A stretch of 64,000 bases of DNA from NCBI RefSeq assembly GCF_044373315.1, contig NZ_JBILQK010000003.1, positions 41,990 through 105,989 on the forward strand, in the 5' to 3' direction. The notes under the pieces were generated by a model. It was not told the origin of the DNA. It made no database searches and saw nothing but the letters and a program-made list of their open reading frames with translations. A program made the position numbers and the translations under genes. Numbering within the stretch: position 1 is the stretch's first letter; every line of letters starts with the position of its first letter. Shown piece after piece: positions 1 through 7,999 of the stretch. The DNA comes from JACDQM01 sp044373315. Lineage in GTDB: Bacteria > Pseudomonadota > Gammaproteobacteria > Burkholderiales > Burkholderiaceae_C.

Positions 1-25
1 TCTCAGACATCAGGAAAATCAGAAC

Positions 26-652
26 TCAGGAGGGAAGAAGGAATCTAAGCAGCAGTGTGCCGAGCGGCGTAAAGATCAGCACGAAGCCTAGCACATTGCT
101 GGCAGCGCTGAACCAGAACAGGCGCTGGAATCGTGGCTTGCTGCTCTTGTGGCGCAGGATGGACTGGGCGAGCAAGGCGCCCGGCCAGCCACAGGCCAGC
201 GCCAAGCCATGCAGCGTGGACTCGGCCACGCGCCAAGCGCCCTTGGCTGCGGCGCGCTTGTCGCCGTAATAGACGATGAAGGTGGCCATGCTCATCGCCA
301 CGTACACGCCCCATAGCGCATGCGGTAGCCCCCACAGCAACTGGCAGGCCAGGACCAGGGTCGCGAAGGCAGGAATAAGCCACACCCGGCTCTGCGGCGC
401 GCTGGCTTTGCGCGGCGCAGCGACAGCGGCCTTAGGTTCCAGGCTCAGCACTTGCTGCGCGCGGGGCTTGCCCTGTCCGTCGCTTCCGGCCACATAGCTC
501 AGACGCTCGCCGACAAAGGGGCGGCGTGCTCGCAGGCCGAAACTCTTGATGTGCACGAACAGCTTCGCGCCACCGTCATCAGGCACGATGAAACCATAGC
601 CCTTGCTGTCGTCCCACTGGATCAGGCGACCGGAAACCCTAGCCTGAGCCAT
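26..652 (-). CDS. Cold-shock domain + DUF1294 membrane protein
   Basis: 208 aa. Residues 1-70 form a cold-shock nucleic-acid-binding domain with RNP-type motifs KGYGFIVPDD and KLFVHIKSF. After an Ala/Pro/Lys linker (about 70-90) come hydrophobic segments and the DUF1294 signature (YGDKRAAAKGAWRVAES, then CGWPGAL and RHKSSKPRF). This is a known two-domain family, presumed to be membrane-anchored with a cytoplasmic RNA- or DNA-binding head. Its biochemical role is not established. The ATG start at 652 gives the cold-shock domain its normal N-terminus. It is the last gene of the minus-strand group here and is separated from the upstream RNA helicase by a strong terminator, so it is probably transcribed alone. 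Confidence 0.85.
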   Translation of the reverse strand: MAQARVSGRLIQWDDSKGYGFIVPDDGGAKLFVHIKSFGLRARRPFVGERLSYVAGSDGQGKPRAQQVLSLEPKAAVAAPRKASAPQSRVWLIPAFATLVLACQLLWGLPHALWGVYVAMSMATFIVYYGDKRAAAKGAWRVAESTLHGLALACGWPGALLAQSILRHKSSKPRFQRLFWFSAASNVLGFVLIFTPLGTLLLRFLLPS

Positions 653-802
653 AGTCAGAAAGCGAATACAGCGCCTGTGCGGCGACAGTTGATCCAGGAA
701 GCGTGCATGACGGGTTATGGCGCGTGCAGGTCGTGAGGTGGCCGGATTCTTGCACAGGGCGGCCCCTGCCTGGCACCCGCGAACGGCGGGCGATCGAACA
801 TG

Positions 803-829
803 AAAAAAGGGCCGCAGCGCGGCCCTTTT
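803..829 (-). terminator. Rho-independent terminator of the RhlE helicase gene
   Basis: A perfect 11-bp inverted repeat (AAAAGGGCCGC at 805-815 and its complement at 819-829) encloses a 3-nt loop. Read on the minus strand the stem is followed by six T residues. It lies 13 bp beyond the helicase stop codon. Four T residues also follow on the plus strand, so it may work in both directions. Confidence 0.85.
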
Positions 830-841
830 GGTCTTCGTCAG

Positions 842-2563
842 TTACCGACCGAAGCCGCCGCGGCGCGGTGCGCCTTGCGGGCCCGGACGCTTGCCCGGGC
901 CACCAGGTCCGCGAGCCGGGCGGTCACCGCCGCCGAAGCCGCGGTTGTCACCACCGTCCCGCGAAGCCTGGAAAGGCTTGCTGAAGGCAGGCTTGCCACC
1001 AAACCCGGGCTTGCCGCCGAAGGCCGGCTTGTCGCCGCGCGGTGCGAAATCGGGACGGTCACCACGCGGAGCAAAGCCGCGGTTGTCGTTGCCACGGTCG
1101 AAACCACGGTCATTGGCGCGATCGAAAGGCTTGCGATCGCTGAACTCGCGACGCGGCTCAAAACCCTCGCCACCGCGCGGCGCGAAATCACGGAAACCGC
1201 CTGGCTGGCCGAACTGGCCCTGCTCGCGACCGAAGGGCTTGCCGCCGCCATCACGGTTGAAAGGACGGCCGCCTTCGCGATTGAAAGGCTTGCCACCAAA
1301 ACGCTTGTCGCCGAAGGGCTTGCCACCGCCGCCGAAGCTGCGGCGCTCTTCAAAGGCGCGCTCACCGGCCGGACGCGGCGGGAAGATGCGCGGCTCTTGC
1401 GTCTTGGGCTCAAGGCCGGCGATCTGGGCCACCGGGATCTGCTGCGTCGTGAACTGCTGGATGCGACGGATCATCGACACATCGTCACGCGTGGCCAGCG
1501 TGATCGCCAGGCCTTCGCGGCCAGCACGGCCGGTACGGCCGATGCGGTGCACATAGTCCTCGGCCTTCATCGGCAGGCCGTAGTTGATCACGTGCGTGAT
1601 GGTGGGCACGTCGATGCCGCGGGCTGCCACGTCGGTGGCGACCAGCACGCGCAGCTCGCGACGGCGCAAGGCCATCAGCACGCGGTTGCGCTTGCCCTGC
1701 GGCATGCCGCCGTGCAGCGGTGCCACTTGATGACCGATCTCATGCAGGCGCTCAGCCAGCCAGTCAGCATCACGCTGCGTGGAGGTGAAGACCACGGCCT
1801 GGTCCAGATCACGTTCAGCCAGAATGGCCTCCAGCAGCTGGTCCTTGTGGTGCGGGTTGTCCGCCCAGTGCAGTCGCTGGGTGATGTTCTCGTGCGCGTC
1901 GGTGTGCGACGCGATGTCGATGCGCTGCGGGTCGCGCAGCAGATCTTGCGCCAGACGGCCGACGTGGCCGGCAAAAGTGGCGCTGTACATCACGGTCTGG
2001 CGCGTGGCCGGCGTGGCTGCGGCGACGGTGTTGATGTCGTCGATGAAGCCCATGTCCAGCATGCGGTCAGCCTCGTCCAGCACCAGCATCTCGACGTTCT
2101 CCAGCACGCACTTGCCCGAAGACAGGTGGTCCAGCAGACGGCCAGGGGTGGCGATCAGGATGTCCAGCGGTCCGCCCAGCTGACGCAGCTGGAGTGCGTA
2201 AGGCATGCCGCCCAGAACGGTGGCGACCTTCAGGCCAGGAATGTGGCGGCCGTAAGTCTGTGCGGCCTTGGAGACCTGCATCGCCAGCTCACGTGTCGGT
2301 GCCAGCACCAGCACCTTGGGGCCGTAGATCTTGCCCTTTTCGCGACGCTTGCTGTTGTCGCCGCGTGCCAGCAACACCTTTTCCAGGGCGGGCAGGATGA
2401 AGGAGGCAGTCTTGCCGGAGCCGGTGCGCGAGGAGACCATCAGGTCCTTGCCGGCAAGAGCCGGCGGAATGGCGGCTGCCTGGACTTCCGTGGCGGTCTC
2501 ATAGCCCGAATCCTTGACGGCGCGCAGCAGGGCTTCATTCAGGCCCAGGGTATCGAATGACAT
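842..2563 (-). CDS. rhlE: DEAD-box ATP-dependent RNA helicase, RhlE type
   Basis: 573 aa. It unwinds short RNA duplexes using ATP, with likely roles in ribosome assembly and RNA decay in the cytoplasm. Motifs in order: SRTGSGKT (45-52), PTRELAMQV (89-97), ATPGR (138-142), DEAD (163-166), SAT (194-196), TDVAARGIDVP (310-320) and HRIGRTGRAG (339-348). After residue about 400 the protein is a low-complexity basic tail of GGKPF, RFGG and FGRE-like repeats ending in RRGGFGR, typical of RhlE-like helicases in this order and likely to bind RNA. I chose the ATG at 2563 because it starts directly at the Q-motif (MSFDTLGLNEALL). The open frame continues upstream through the leader without recognisable protein sequence. 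Confidence 0.93.
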   Translation of the reverse strand: MSFDTLGLNEALLRAVKDSGYETATEVQAAAIPPALAGKDLMVSSRTGSGKTASFILPALEKVLLARGDNSKRREKGKIYGPKVLVLAPTRELAMQVSKAAQTYGRHIPGLKVATVLGGMPYALQLRQLGGPLDILIATPGRLLDHLSSGKCVLENVEMLVLDEADRMLDMGFIDDINTVAAATPATRQTVMYSATFAGHVGRLAQDLLRDPQRIDIASHTDAHENITQRLHWADNPHHKDQLLEAILAERDLDQAVVFTSTQRDADWLAERLHEIGHQVAPLHGGMPQGKRNRVLMALRRRELRVLVATDVAARGIDVPTITHVINYGLPMKAEDYVHRIGRTGRAGREGLAITLATRDDVSMIRRIQQFTTQQIPVAQIAGLEPKTQEPRIFPPRPAGERAFEERRSFGGGGKPFGDKRFGGKPFNREGGRPFNRDGGGKPFGREQGQFGQPGGFRDFAPRGGEGFEPRREFSDRKPFDRANDRGFDRGNDNRGFAPRGDRPDFAPRGDKPAFGGKPGFGGKPAFSKPFQASRDGGDNRGFGGGDRPARGPGGPGKRPGPQGAPRRGGFGR

Positions 2564-2919
2564 TGCGTGTTTTCTTTCAACAAAGCCAAGCCAATGCCGG
2601 GCAGTGCCCGGGCAAAAGCCAGTCCTGCCGCGCCAAGATGGAGGTCGCGGCAAGATCAGTGAAGTCGCTGGGAGACAAGCTCGCGTCGTACACCGGGAAA
2701 GCCATGCATGAGCGATGGCAGACCTGGAATAGCAATCCAGGCGGGCAGCCGGTGCGGCGCCGGGGGAACAGTCAAAGCGACGGCATCGCCGCCGACCGAA
2801 CCCGAGGGTATTCAGTGCGTCGCTGCGGTCCCGCATGCAATGACGGGGATGCCTGGCGGCCTGAATGAGGTCAGAGGAGACGTACGAACTGTTGGTTCAG
2901 ACGAAGCCGAAACAACAAG
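2564..2919 (-). promoter_or_regulatory. Long 5' leader of rhlE
   Basis: The 475-bp gap between rhlE and the gene upstream of it contains no gene I can recognise on either strand. If the promoter proposed at 2926-2955 is correct, transcription would begin near 2919 and leave about 355 nt of untranslated leader. Long leaders that act in cold-shock or self-regulation are known for several RNA helicase genes. I cannot identify a particular RNA fold here, so the regulatory role is inference. Confidence 0.35.
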
Positions 2920-2925
2920 ACCGCG

Positions 2926-2955
2926 ACTATACCACGCTAGGGTTTGCACTAGCAA
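2926..2955 (-). promoter_or_regulatory. Candidate sigma-70 promoter for rhlE
   Basis: On the minus strand TTGCTA (2950-2955) and TATAGT (2926-2931) are separated by 18 bp, a plausible -35/-10 pair. It is the best match I saw in the 475-bp gap upstream of rhlE. No experimental support. Confidence 0.4.
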
Positions 2956-3038
2956 GCCTCAGAACCAAGAATTCCTGCACCCGCCGGTCGAAGCTGGATC
3001 GCCCAGCCCGCCGGCAGTGCAGTTTGCCCCTGCTGCGC

Positions 3039-5489
3039 TCAGGCGTTCGTTTCAATGGCGCCCAGCACGGCTTGCAGCGCATTCATGAACTGCCCCAGCG
3101 CGGCCACCTCGACGAAGGGTTGGACGCCCGGCGCTCCGTCCAGGCTGGCCGCCGGCAGTTCTGCCTGGCCCGTCTGGGCCTTTAGCAGACCTGCATCCAG
3201 GCTGCTAGCAACCAGCAGTTGCCAGACCGGCAAGCCTTGTCGAACACCGGCGACGCGCTGCACCCGCATGGCCCGCTGTGCCGGGTTCCACGGCAGATCA
3301 GCATGGATCAGTGCCACTTCGTTCATACCAAGATCCAGCCCGGTGCAGGCGCTATCAGTAGCAAGCAGGATCTGCCCCTGCTCGCCTCGCCAGGCCGCGA
3401 GCGCTGTATCGCGCTCGGTGCGATCCTGGCGGCACAGCACGGTGTGGACGGACAGGCCCAGCGCATGCAGTTGTTCGGCCAAGGGCAGCAAGCTGGCGTC
3501 ATCCTGCGCGGCCACGAGCACGCGGCTGGCGGCAGCGGGCACGATGCGCGGCAAGAGGTCCACAACTGTCTGCGCCATGGCAGCGCAGACAGACTCGGCC
3601 AGACGCGCCTGCTTCAACTGCTGCAACGATTGCATCAAGCGCAATTGATCGCCATGGCTCAGATAGGCCAGGCGCTGCCAGCGCTGGAGCAGGGTGCGTG
3701 CCTGCTCCAGCGCTCCTGATTCAAGCTTGCAGCTTGCGTCCAGCCAGACCTGCGTCTCGAGTGTCGAAGGAAGCTCAGATTCGAGATCGCGACGACGACG
3801 GCTCAGCATCACGCTTTGGAGCGCCTCGCGCTGCTGCCGCTTGGAGGGTTTGTCGACCAAGCCCTTGAGGTGCGCCATCGGCCCGCGCCTGGCGCTGTCC
3901 AGCCGATCGATCCAGGCTTCGAGCGCGGGGTCGCCCAGCAACTCGCGGTCGGAGAGCAGCAGGACATAAGGCGTTTGCGGCATAGGCGGCAGCGGCAGTG
4001 CGAACTGATCCAGCGCGTCCACGATCAACAAATCGCCAGCCGGTTCAGCGTCGATTGCATCCGGTGTGCGCAACGTCAGGCCCTCCGGCCAGGCGCCCAG
4101 CAAGTGCTGTGCCGATTGGTGCCACAAGGCGTGGCGTTCGGCGGGAGCAATGAGCACGCCCTCGCCCAGCCCGAAGCACTGCTGCCAAAGCCGCCAGGCC
4201 GCCAAAGCTGGCGCGCGCTGCGAGAGGCCCAGGTCGTCGGCCAGCAGCGCCCGGCCTGCACAAACGGCAAACAGCGCCGCCTCCCACTGGTAGGCGGGCA
4301 GAGGCTGGTTCAGCAGGCCGGCCAGCACGGCACCTTCGGGACCTTCGGCGAACACGGACTCGAGGCGTTGCACCCGCTGTTGGGCATCACTGGACCAGGC
4401 CAGCTGCTCCCAGACCTGCGCATCGACGCGCAGCTCATGCCCCGCTTGCGCGGCCAGCTTCATCAGTTGATGCAGCACCTGGCTGCTTTCGGCACTGGTG
4501 CTTTTATCCTCGTCAAGCAGAGCTTGGCTGGCAGCCACCAGCTCGCTTGAAGCGCTGAGGCCGGCACGCCAACGCAGGCGACGCTGCGCGCCATAGGCCA
4601 GCCACACCTCGCTATAAGGGGTCTGAGGCCCTTGCTGCAGCATCGCCTGAATCGGCTCACCACCCTGCTTCAAGGACTCGAACAAAAAGTCGCTGTGCAC
4701 GCAGCGCGCCTCATCACTGCACGCAAAAGACGCGCAGCTGCAGTGGTAGTCGCCAGGCACTGCGCCGCGCAGATGCACTTGCAGCTGCTCCTGCGTCTGC
4801 CGGTCCTGCAGGCCGAAAACGCCGAACAGGGTTTCACCTGGATCGGCGGTCCAGATAAAGGGCTCCTCTGGCTCGATCACCGCTGGCGCTGGCCGCGGCT
4901 GTTTGGCGCGCTTGGCTGCTGGCTTTGTAGCAGGCTTTGGCACTGGTTTGGTAGCCGGCTTTGCTGCGGTCTTTGCCGAAACCTTGCTGCTCGTTCTGCC
5001 CTGCGCCTTGTCTTCAGGCTTGGCGGCGGGCGCGGCTGCGGGCTTGGACTTGAGCGCCTTAGTTGCCGGCGCGACCTTGCCCGGGTGGCCGTCCGTGCCC
5101 TCGTCAAGCTTAGTCAGCGCCGTTTCGACAGGTTTCGCAGACGTGCGCTTGCTGGTGGCGTTCTTAGCTGCCGCTGGCTTCTTGCTTGCGGCCACCTTCT
5201 TGATCGGCGCAACAACGGACTTGGGCTCTGCTGCCGGCTCTGACTTGGACGCTGCAACCGCCCGCTTGCGACTTGCGGGCTTGGCCTCAGGCGTCATTTC
5301 GGCCACTGCCGGCTTGCTGACGGCAGGCGCCGCTGCGGGCTTCTTGCTGCGCGGCTTGCTCACCGCCGCAGGTTCCGGCGCTGATGCTTTGCGCACGGTC
5401 TTCTTGGCGGGCTTGGCCTGCAACTCAGGCGCAGCAGACGTTGCAAGAGGCTCAGCCGCCTTGCGGCGGGTCTTGGGTGGCATGGCCAT
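3039..5489 (-). CDS. SWIM zinc-finger protein with degenerate SNF2-like helicase core and H1-like tail
   Basis: 816 aa. Residues 1-205 are a Lys/Ala/Pro-rich tail resembling histone H1 or the AlgP/Bph1 type of bacterial DNA-binding tail. A SWIM zinc finger follows: C250-x-C252-x10-C263-x-H265. Residues 400-760 look like a SNF2/DEAD-like two-lobe core, but the Walker A region reads LADDLGLSQR (416-425) where LADDMGLGKT is canonical, so the ATP-binding Lys and Thr are replaced by Q424 and R425. The Walker B region reads IVDALD (489-494) in place of DEAH. The second lobe is better kept (ATDSACTGLDLG, 710-720, and LPWNPAQRAMRVQRV, 732-746). It may therefore be a non-hydrolysing DNA- or chromatin-binding relative of SNF2 proteins. 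The ATG start at 5489 is the first of the tail, and MPPK two codons later would be an alternative. Function unknown. Confidence 0.75.
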   Translation of the reverse strand: MAMPPKTRRKAAEPLATSAAPELQAKPAKKTVRKASAPEPAAVSKPRSKKPAAAPAVSKPAVAEMTPEAKPASRKRAVAASKSEPAAEPKSVVAPIKKVAASKKPAAAKNATSKRTSAKPVETALTKLDEGTDGHPGKVAPATKALKSKPAAAPAAKPEDKAQGRTSSKVSAKTAAKPATKPVPKPATKPAAKRAKQPRPAPAVIEPEEPFIWTADPGETLFGVFGLQDRQTQEQLQVHLRGAVPGDYHCSCASFACSDEARCVHSDFLFESLKQGGEPIQAMLQQGPQTPYSEVWLAYGAQRRLRWRAGLSASSELVAASQALLDEDKSTSAESSQVLHQLMKLAAQAGHELRVDAQVWEQLAWSSDAQQRVQRLESVFAEGPEGAVLAGLLNQPLPAYQWEAALFAVCAGRALLADDLGLSQRAPALAAWRLWQQCFGLGEGVLIAPAERHALWHQSAQHLLGAWPEGLTLRTPDAIDAEPAGDLLIVDALDQFALPLPPMPQTPYVLLLSDRELLGDPALEAWIDRLDSARRGPMAHLKGLVDKPSKRQQREALQSVMLSRRRRDLESELPSTLETQVWLDASCKLESGALEQARTLLQRWQRLAYLSHGDQLRLMQSLQQLKQARLAESVCAAMAQTVVDLLPRIVPAAASRVLVAAQDDASLLPLAEQLHALGLSVHTVLCRQDRTERDTALAAWRGEQGQILLATDSACTGLDLGMNEVALIHADLPWNPAQRAMRVQRVAGVRQGLPVWQLLVASSLDAGLLKAQTGQAELPAASLDGAPGVQPFVEVAALGQFMNALQAVLGAIETNA

Positions 5490-5525
5490 GGGTTCGGGGG
5501 AAAAAGGGAGGAAAGATGGGAAAGA

Positions 5526-7358
5526 TCAGTCAGCGGGCCGCACAGGCTCGCCGCTGTGGGGATCAAGAAGCTCAGCAGCGCACCAGCCCCGCAAGCTGTT
5601 GAAGAAAGCCAGCGCGCTGGCGCGAGCCAGATCGCTTGTGAACAACTGCGCCTCGTGCAAGCGGCCTTGTGCCAGCAGCTCTTCGCGCAGGACGCCGGGC
5701 AGAAGACCGGCTTCGCGCCGCGGCGTCAGCCACTGATTGTCAATCAATAGCGCGATGTTTCCGAAGCTGCATTCGGTGAGTTCGCCGTCGGTGTTCCAGA
5801 GCAACAGATCGAAGGCCTCGGCAGGCTTGCTGCGCGTCAACGCGTCATAGCACTCGCGCCGTGTGGTTTTGTGCTGGATGAACTCGGCCGACGGGCCTAG
5901 GCTGTCGATAGGCTGCGTCGCCAGGGCCAGCTTCAGCGGTGTGGGCGTCGCGGCCAGCGGCTCGACACGCGAGTCGAGTGCGCCGCCCTGCCCCAGCGTC
6001 AGGCGCACCCGCCAGCTGCCGCTCGCATGCGCAGTGGCGAGTTGGGCCAGCAAATCCCGCAGACGCGCCTGCGAAACCTTGATGCCGAAGTGCTGGGCCG
6101 TACGCTGCAGCCGCGCGAGGTGGCCGTTGAGGCGGGGCCACTGGCCTTGCTCCAGCAGCAAAGTCTCAAGGGCAGCGATCGGCGCCTCGGCCCGCAGCAG
6201 GAAGCGCATCTTGGCGCGCCATTCGGCGATCTCGGCCGCCGGCCGTGAATCCAGGGTGATGGCGCTGCCCATGCCGCACTGCCATTGACCCTGCGCCCGC
6301 TCCACCGTGCGGATCGGCACATTGAAGGTGGCCACGCCGCCGGGTTGCAGCAAGCCGAGTGCGCCGCAATACCAGCCGCGCGGCGCAGGCTCCAGTTCGC
6401 GGATGATCTGCATCGCCCGCACTTTGGGCGCGCCGGTCACGGAGCCACAGGGAAACAGCGCGGCGAAAACATCGGCCAGGCCCAAGCCCGGGCGGCTGAC
6501 CGCGGTGACGGTCGACGTCATCTGCCAGACTGTCGGTAAGGCATGCAATTCAAACAAGCGCGGCACACGCACCGTGCCCAGGCTGGCAACACGCCCGATG
6601 TCGTTCCGCAGCAGGTCCACGATCATCAGGTTCTCGGCCCGCTCTTTTTCGCTGGTGCGCAGATAGGCCTGGGCGGCCTCGTCCGCGACAGCATCGGCAC
6701 CGCGCGGTGCCGTACCCTTCATCGGTTGCGCGGCCAGCAGCCAGCTGCGCTGCGAATCCGGCACCGGACGCCAGTCAAAGAACAGCTCCGGCGAGACACT
6801 GGCCACTCCCGCTTCACGCAAGAAGAGCGAAAAGCCTCCCGGCTGGGATGCATGCAGGGCCAGAAACAGGCGTGCGGCATCGGGCGCCTGATCGGCCTGC
6901 GCACGGATGCGCGTGGTCAGGTTGACCTGGTAGCAGTCGCCAGCGCGTATCCACTCGCGGATGCGCTCGATCTGGGCAGCCTCGCTGGCGTCGTCCTGGC
7001 TGTCCTGCCAACCCATCTTGCCGGTATGGCAAGCATCGGCAGCAGGCCATGCCTCGGGTTCGCAGCGGTACACCGCGAACTCGGCCAGCGCGGCGGAACC
7101 GCCCTGCGTCTGGAGCGCGGCATCCAGGGCGCCGGCCGCTTCGTAGCGCAAGCCACCCAGCACCCAGGCGCCCTCGCGCGCCGCCGCATGTGCGGCATCC
7201 AGCACCGCGACCAGCTGCTGCGGCGTGAAGGCGCGCAGCCACTGCGCCGGCGCCTCGTAAAAAGCGCCGCGCAGGCGTTCGCCATCCTCACGGGCCAGCG
7301 GGTGACGCGGAAAGTCAAAAGCCGCCCACAGCTCCTCGGGGCGGCGGCTCTCAGTCAT
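5526..7358 (-). CDS. pabB: Fused aminodeoxychorismate synthase component I / aminodeoxychorismate lyase
   Basis: 610 aa fusion of PabB (about 1-360) and PabC (about 375-610), which together convert chorismate and glutamine-derived ammonia to p-aminobenzoate for folate synthesis. The chorismate-binding domain shows ENLMIVDLLRNDIGRV, PTVWQMTSTV and CGSVTGAPKVRAM. The C-terminal fold-type IV PLP domain shows the likely Schiff-base lysine K497 in QHKTTRRECYDAL and the ECSFGNIALL segment. The glutaminase subunit PabA is not in the window. The gene begins 10 bp after the stop of orn, so the two are probably one transcript. The PabBC fusion is a common arrangement in betaproteobacteria. Confidence 0.93.
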   Translation of the reverse strand: MTESRRPEELWAAFDFPRHPLAREDGERLRGAFYEAPAQWLRAFTPQQLVAVLDAAHAAAREGAWVLGGLRYEAAGALDAALQTQGGSAALAEFAVYRCEPEAWPAADACHTGKMGWQDSQDDASEAAQIERIREWIRAGDCYQVNLTTRIRAQADQAPDAARLFLALHASQPGGFSLFLREAGVASVSPELFFDWRPVPDSQRSWLLAAQPMKGTAPRGADAVADEAAQAYLRTSEKERAENLMIVDLLRNDIGRVASLGTVRVPRLFELHALPTVWQMTSTVTAVSRPGLGLADVFAALFPCGSVTGAPKVRAMQIIRELEPAPRGWYCGALGLLQPGGVATFNVPIRTVERAQGQWQCGMGSAITLDSRPAAEIAEWRAKMRFLLRAEAPIAALETLLLEQGQWPRLNGHLARLQRTAQHFGIKVSQARLRDLLAQLATAHASGSWRVRLTLGQGGALDSRVEPLAATPTPLKLALATQPIDSLGPSAEFIQHKTTRRECYDALTRSKPAEAFDLLLWNTDGELTECSFGNIALLIDNQWLTPRREAGLLPGVLREELLAQGRLHEAQLFTSDLARASALAFFNSLRGWCAAELLDPHSGEPVRPAD

Positions 7359-7368
7359 GGCCAGGATC

Positions 7369-7932
7369 TCAGAGGCTCAGGAAGTGCTCGCGGTAGTAGA
7401 CGAGCTCATCGATGGACTCATGGATATCGGCCAGCGCGGTGTGCGCCTGCGCCTTCTTGAAGCCCTCGTTGATGCCAGGCTTCCAGCGCCGCGCAAGCTC
7501 CTTGAGCGTGGACACATCCAGATTGCGATAGTGGAAGAAGTCTTCCAGCGCGGGCATGTAGTTGGCCAGGAAGCGGCGGTCCTGGCAGATGCTGTTGCCG
7601 CACATCGGCGACTTGCCGGCCGGCACATACTGCTTCAGGAAGGCGATGGTCTGCGCCGCAGCCTCTTCCTCGCTGACGGTCGAGGCCTTGACGCGGTCGA
7701 TCAGGCCGCTCTTGCCATGCGTGCCCTTGTTCCAGGCGTCCATCTTGTCGAGCGTCTCGTCGCTCTGGTGGATCGCGAACACCGGGCCTTCGACGCGTAC
7801 CGTCAGATGGGGGTCGGTGACGACCACGGCCACCTCGATGATGCGGTCGGTATTCGGGAACAGGCCCGTCATCTCGAGGTCGATCCAGATCAGGTTCTGC
7901 TCGTTCAGGGCCAGCGTGGGGGTGTCGCTCAT
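7369..7932 (-). CDS. orn: Oligoribonuclease
   Basis: 187 aa, the usual length. A DEDDh-family 3'-5' exonuclease that degrades 2- to 5-nt RNAs and, in many bacteria, pGpG from cyclic-di-GMP breakdown. The first acidic pair is WIDLEMTGL (D18, E20), with ICQDRRFL and the HTALADIHES block supplying the remaining catalytic Asp/His. The ATG at 7932 is preceded by an AAGGACT ribosome-binding site. A longer frame upstream has no family similarity. It is divergent from the M48 protease gene across 67 bp and likely heads an operon with pabBC. The window also encodes a diguanylate cyclase and a YajQ protein, so cyclic-di-GMP turnover is relevant in this organism. Confidence 0.96.
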   Translation of the reverse strand: MSDTPTLALNEQNLIWIDLEMTGLFPNTDRIIEVAVVVTDPHLTVRVEGPVFAIHQSDETLDKMDAWNKGTHGKSGLIDRVKASTVSEEEAAAQTIAFLKQYVPAGKSPMCGNSICQDRRFLANYMPALEDFFHYRNLDVSTLKELARRWKPGINEGFKKAQAHTALADIHESIDELVYYREHFLSL

Positions 7933-7999
7933 GGGGGGAGTCCTTGGGGATGTCCTTGTTCTTGCTGGGCGGCATTGTCGCAGCCCTACACTTCGCGCC

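Noticed and set aside
1000..1400. Short tandem-like repeats suggesting a CRISPR or satellite array
   Set aside because: They are the codons of GGKPF/RFGG amino-acid repeats in the helicase tail; spacing is irregular and in frame.
800..2560. 586-aa open frame on the plus strand opposite rhlE
   Set aside because: It is antisense to a well-supported helicase, has repetitive Ala/Arg/Leu composition and no motif. Long antisense frames are common in high-GC genes.
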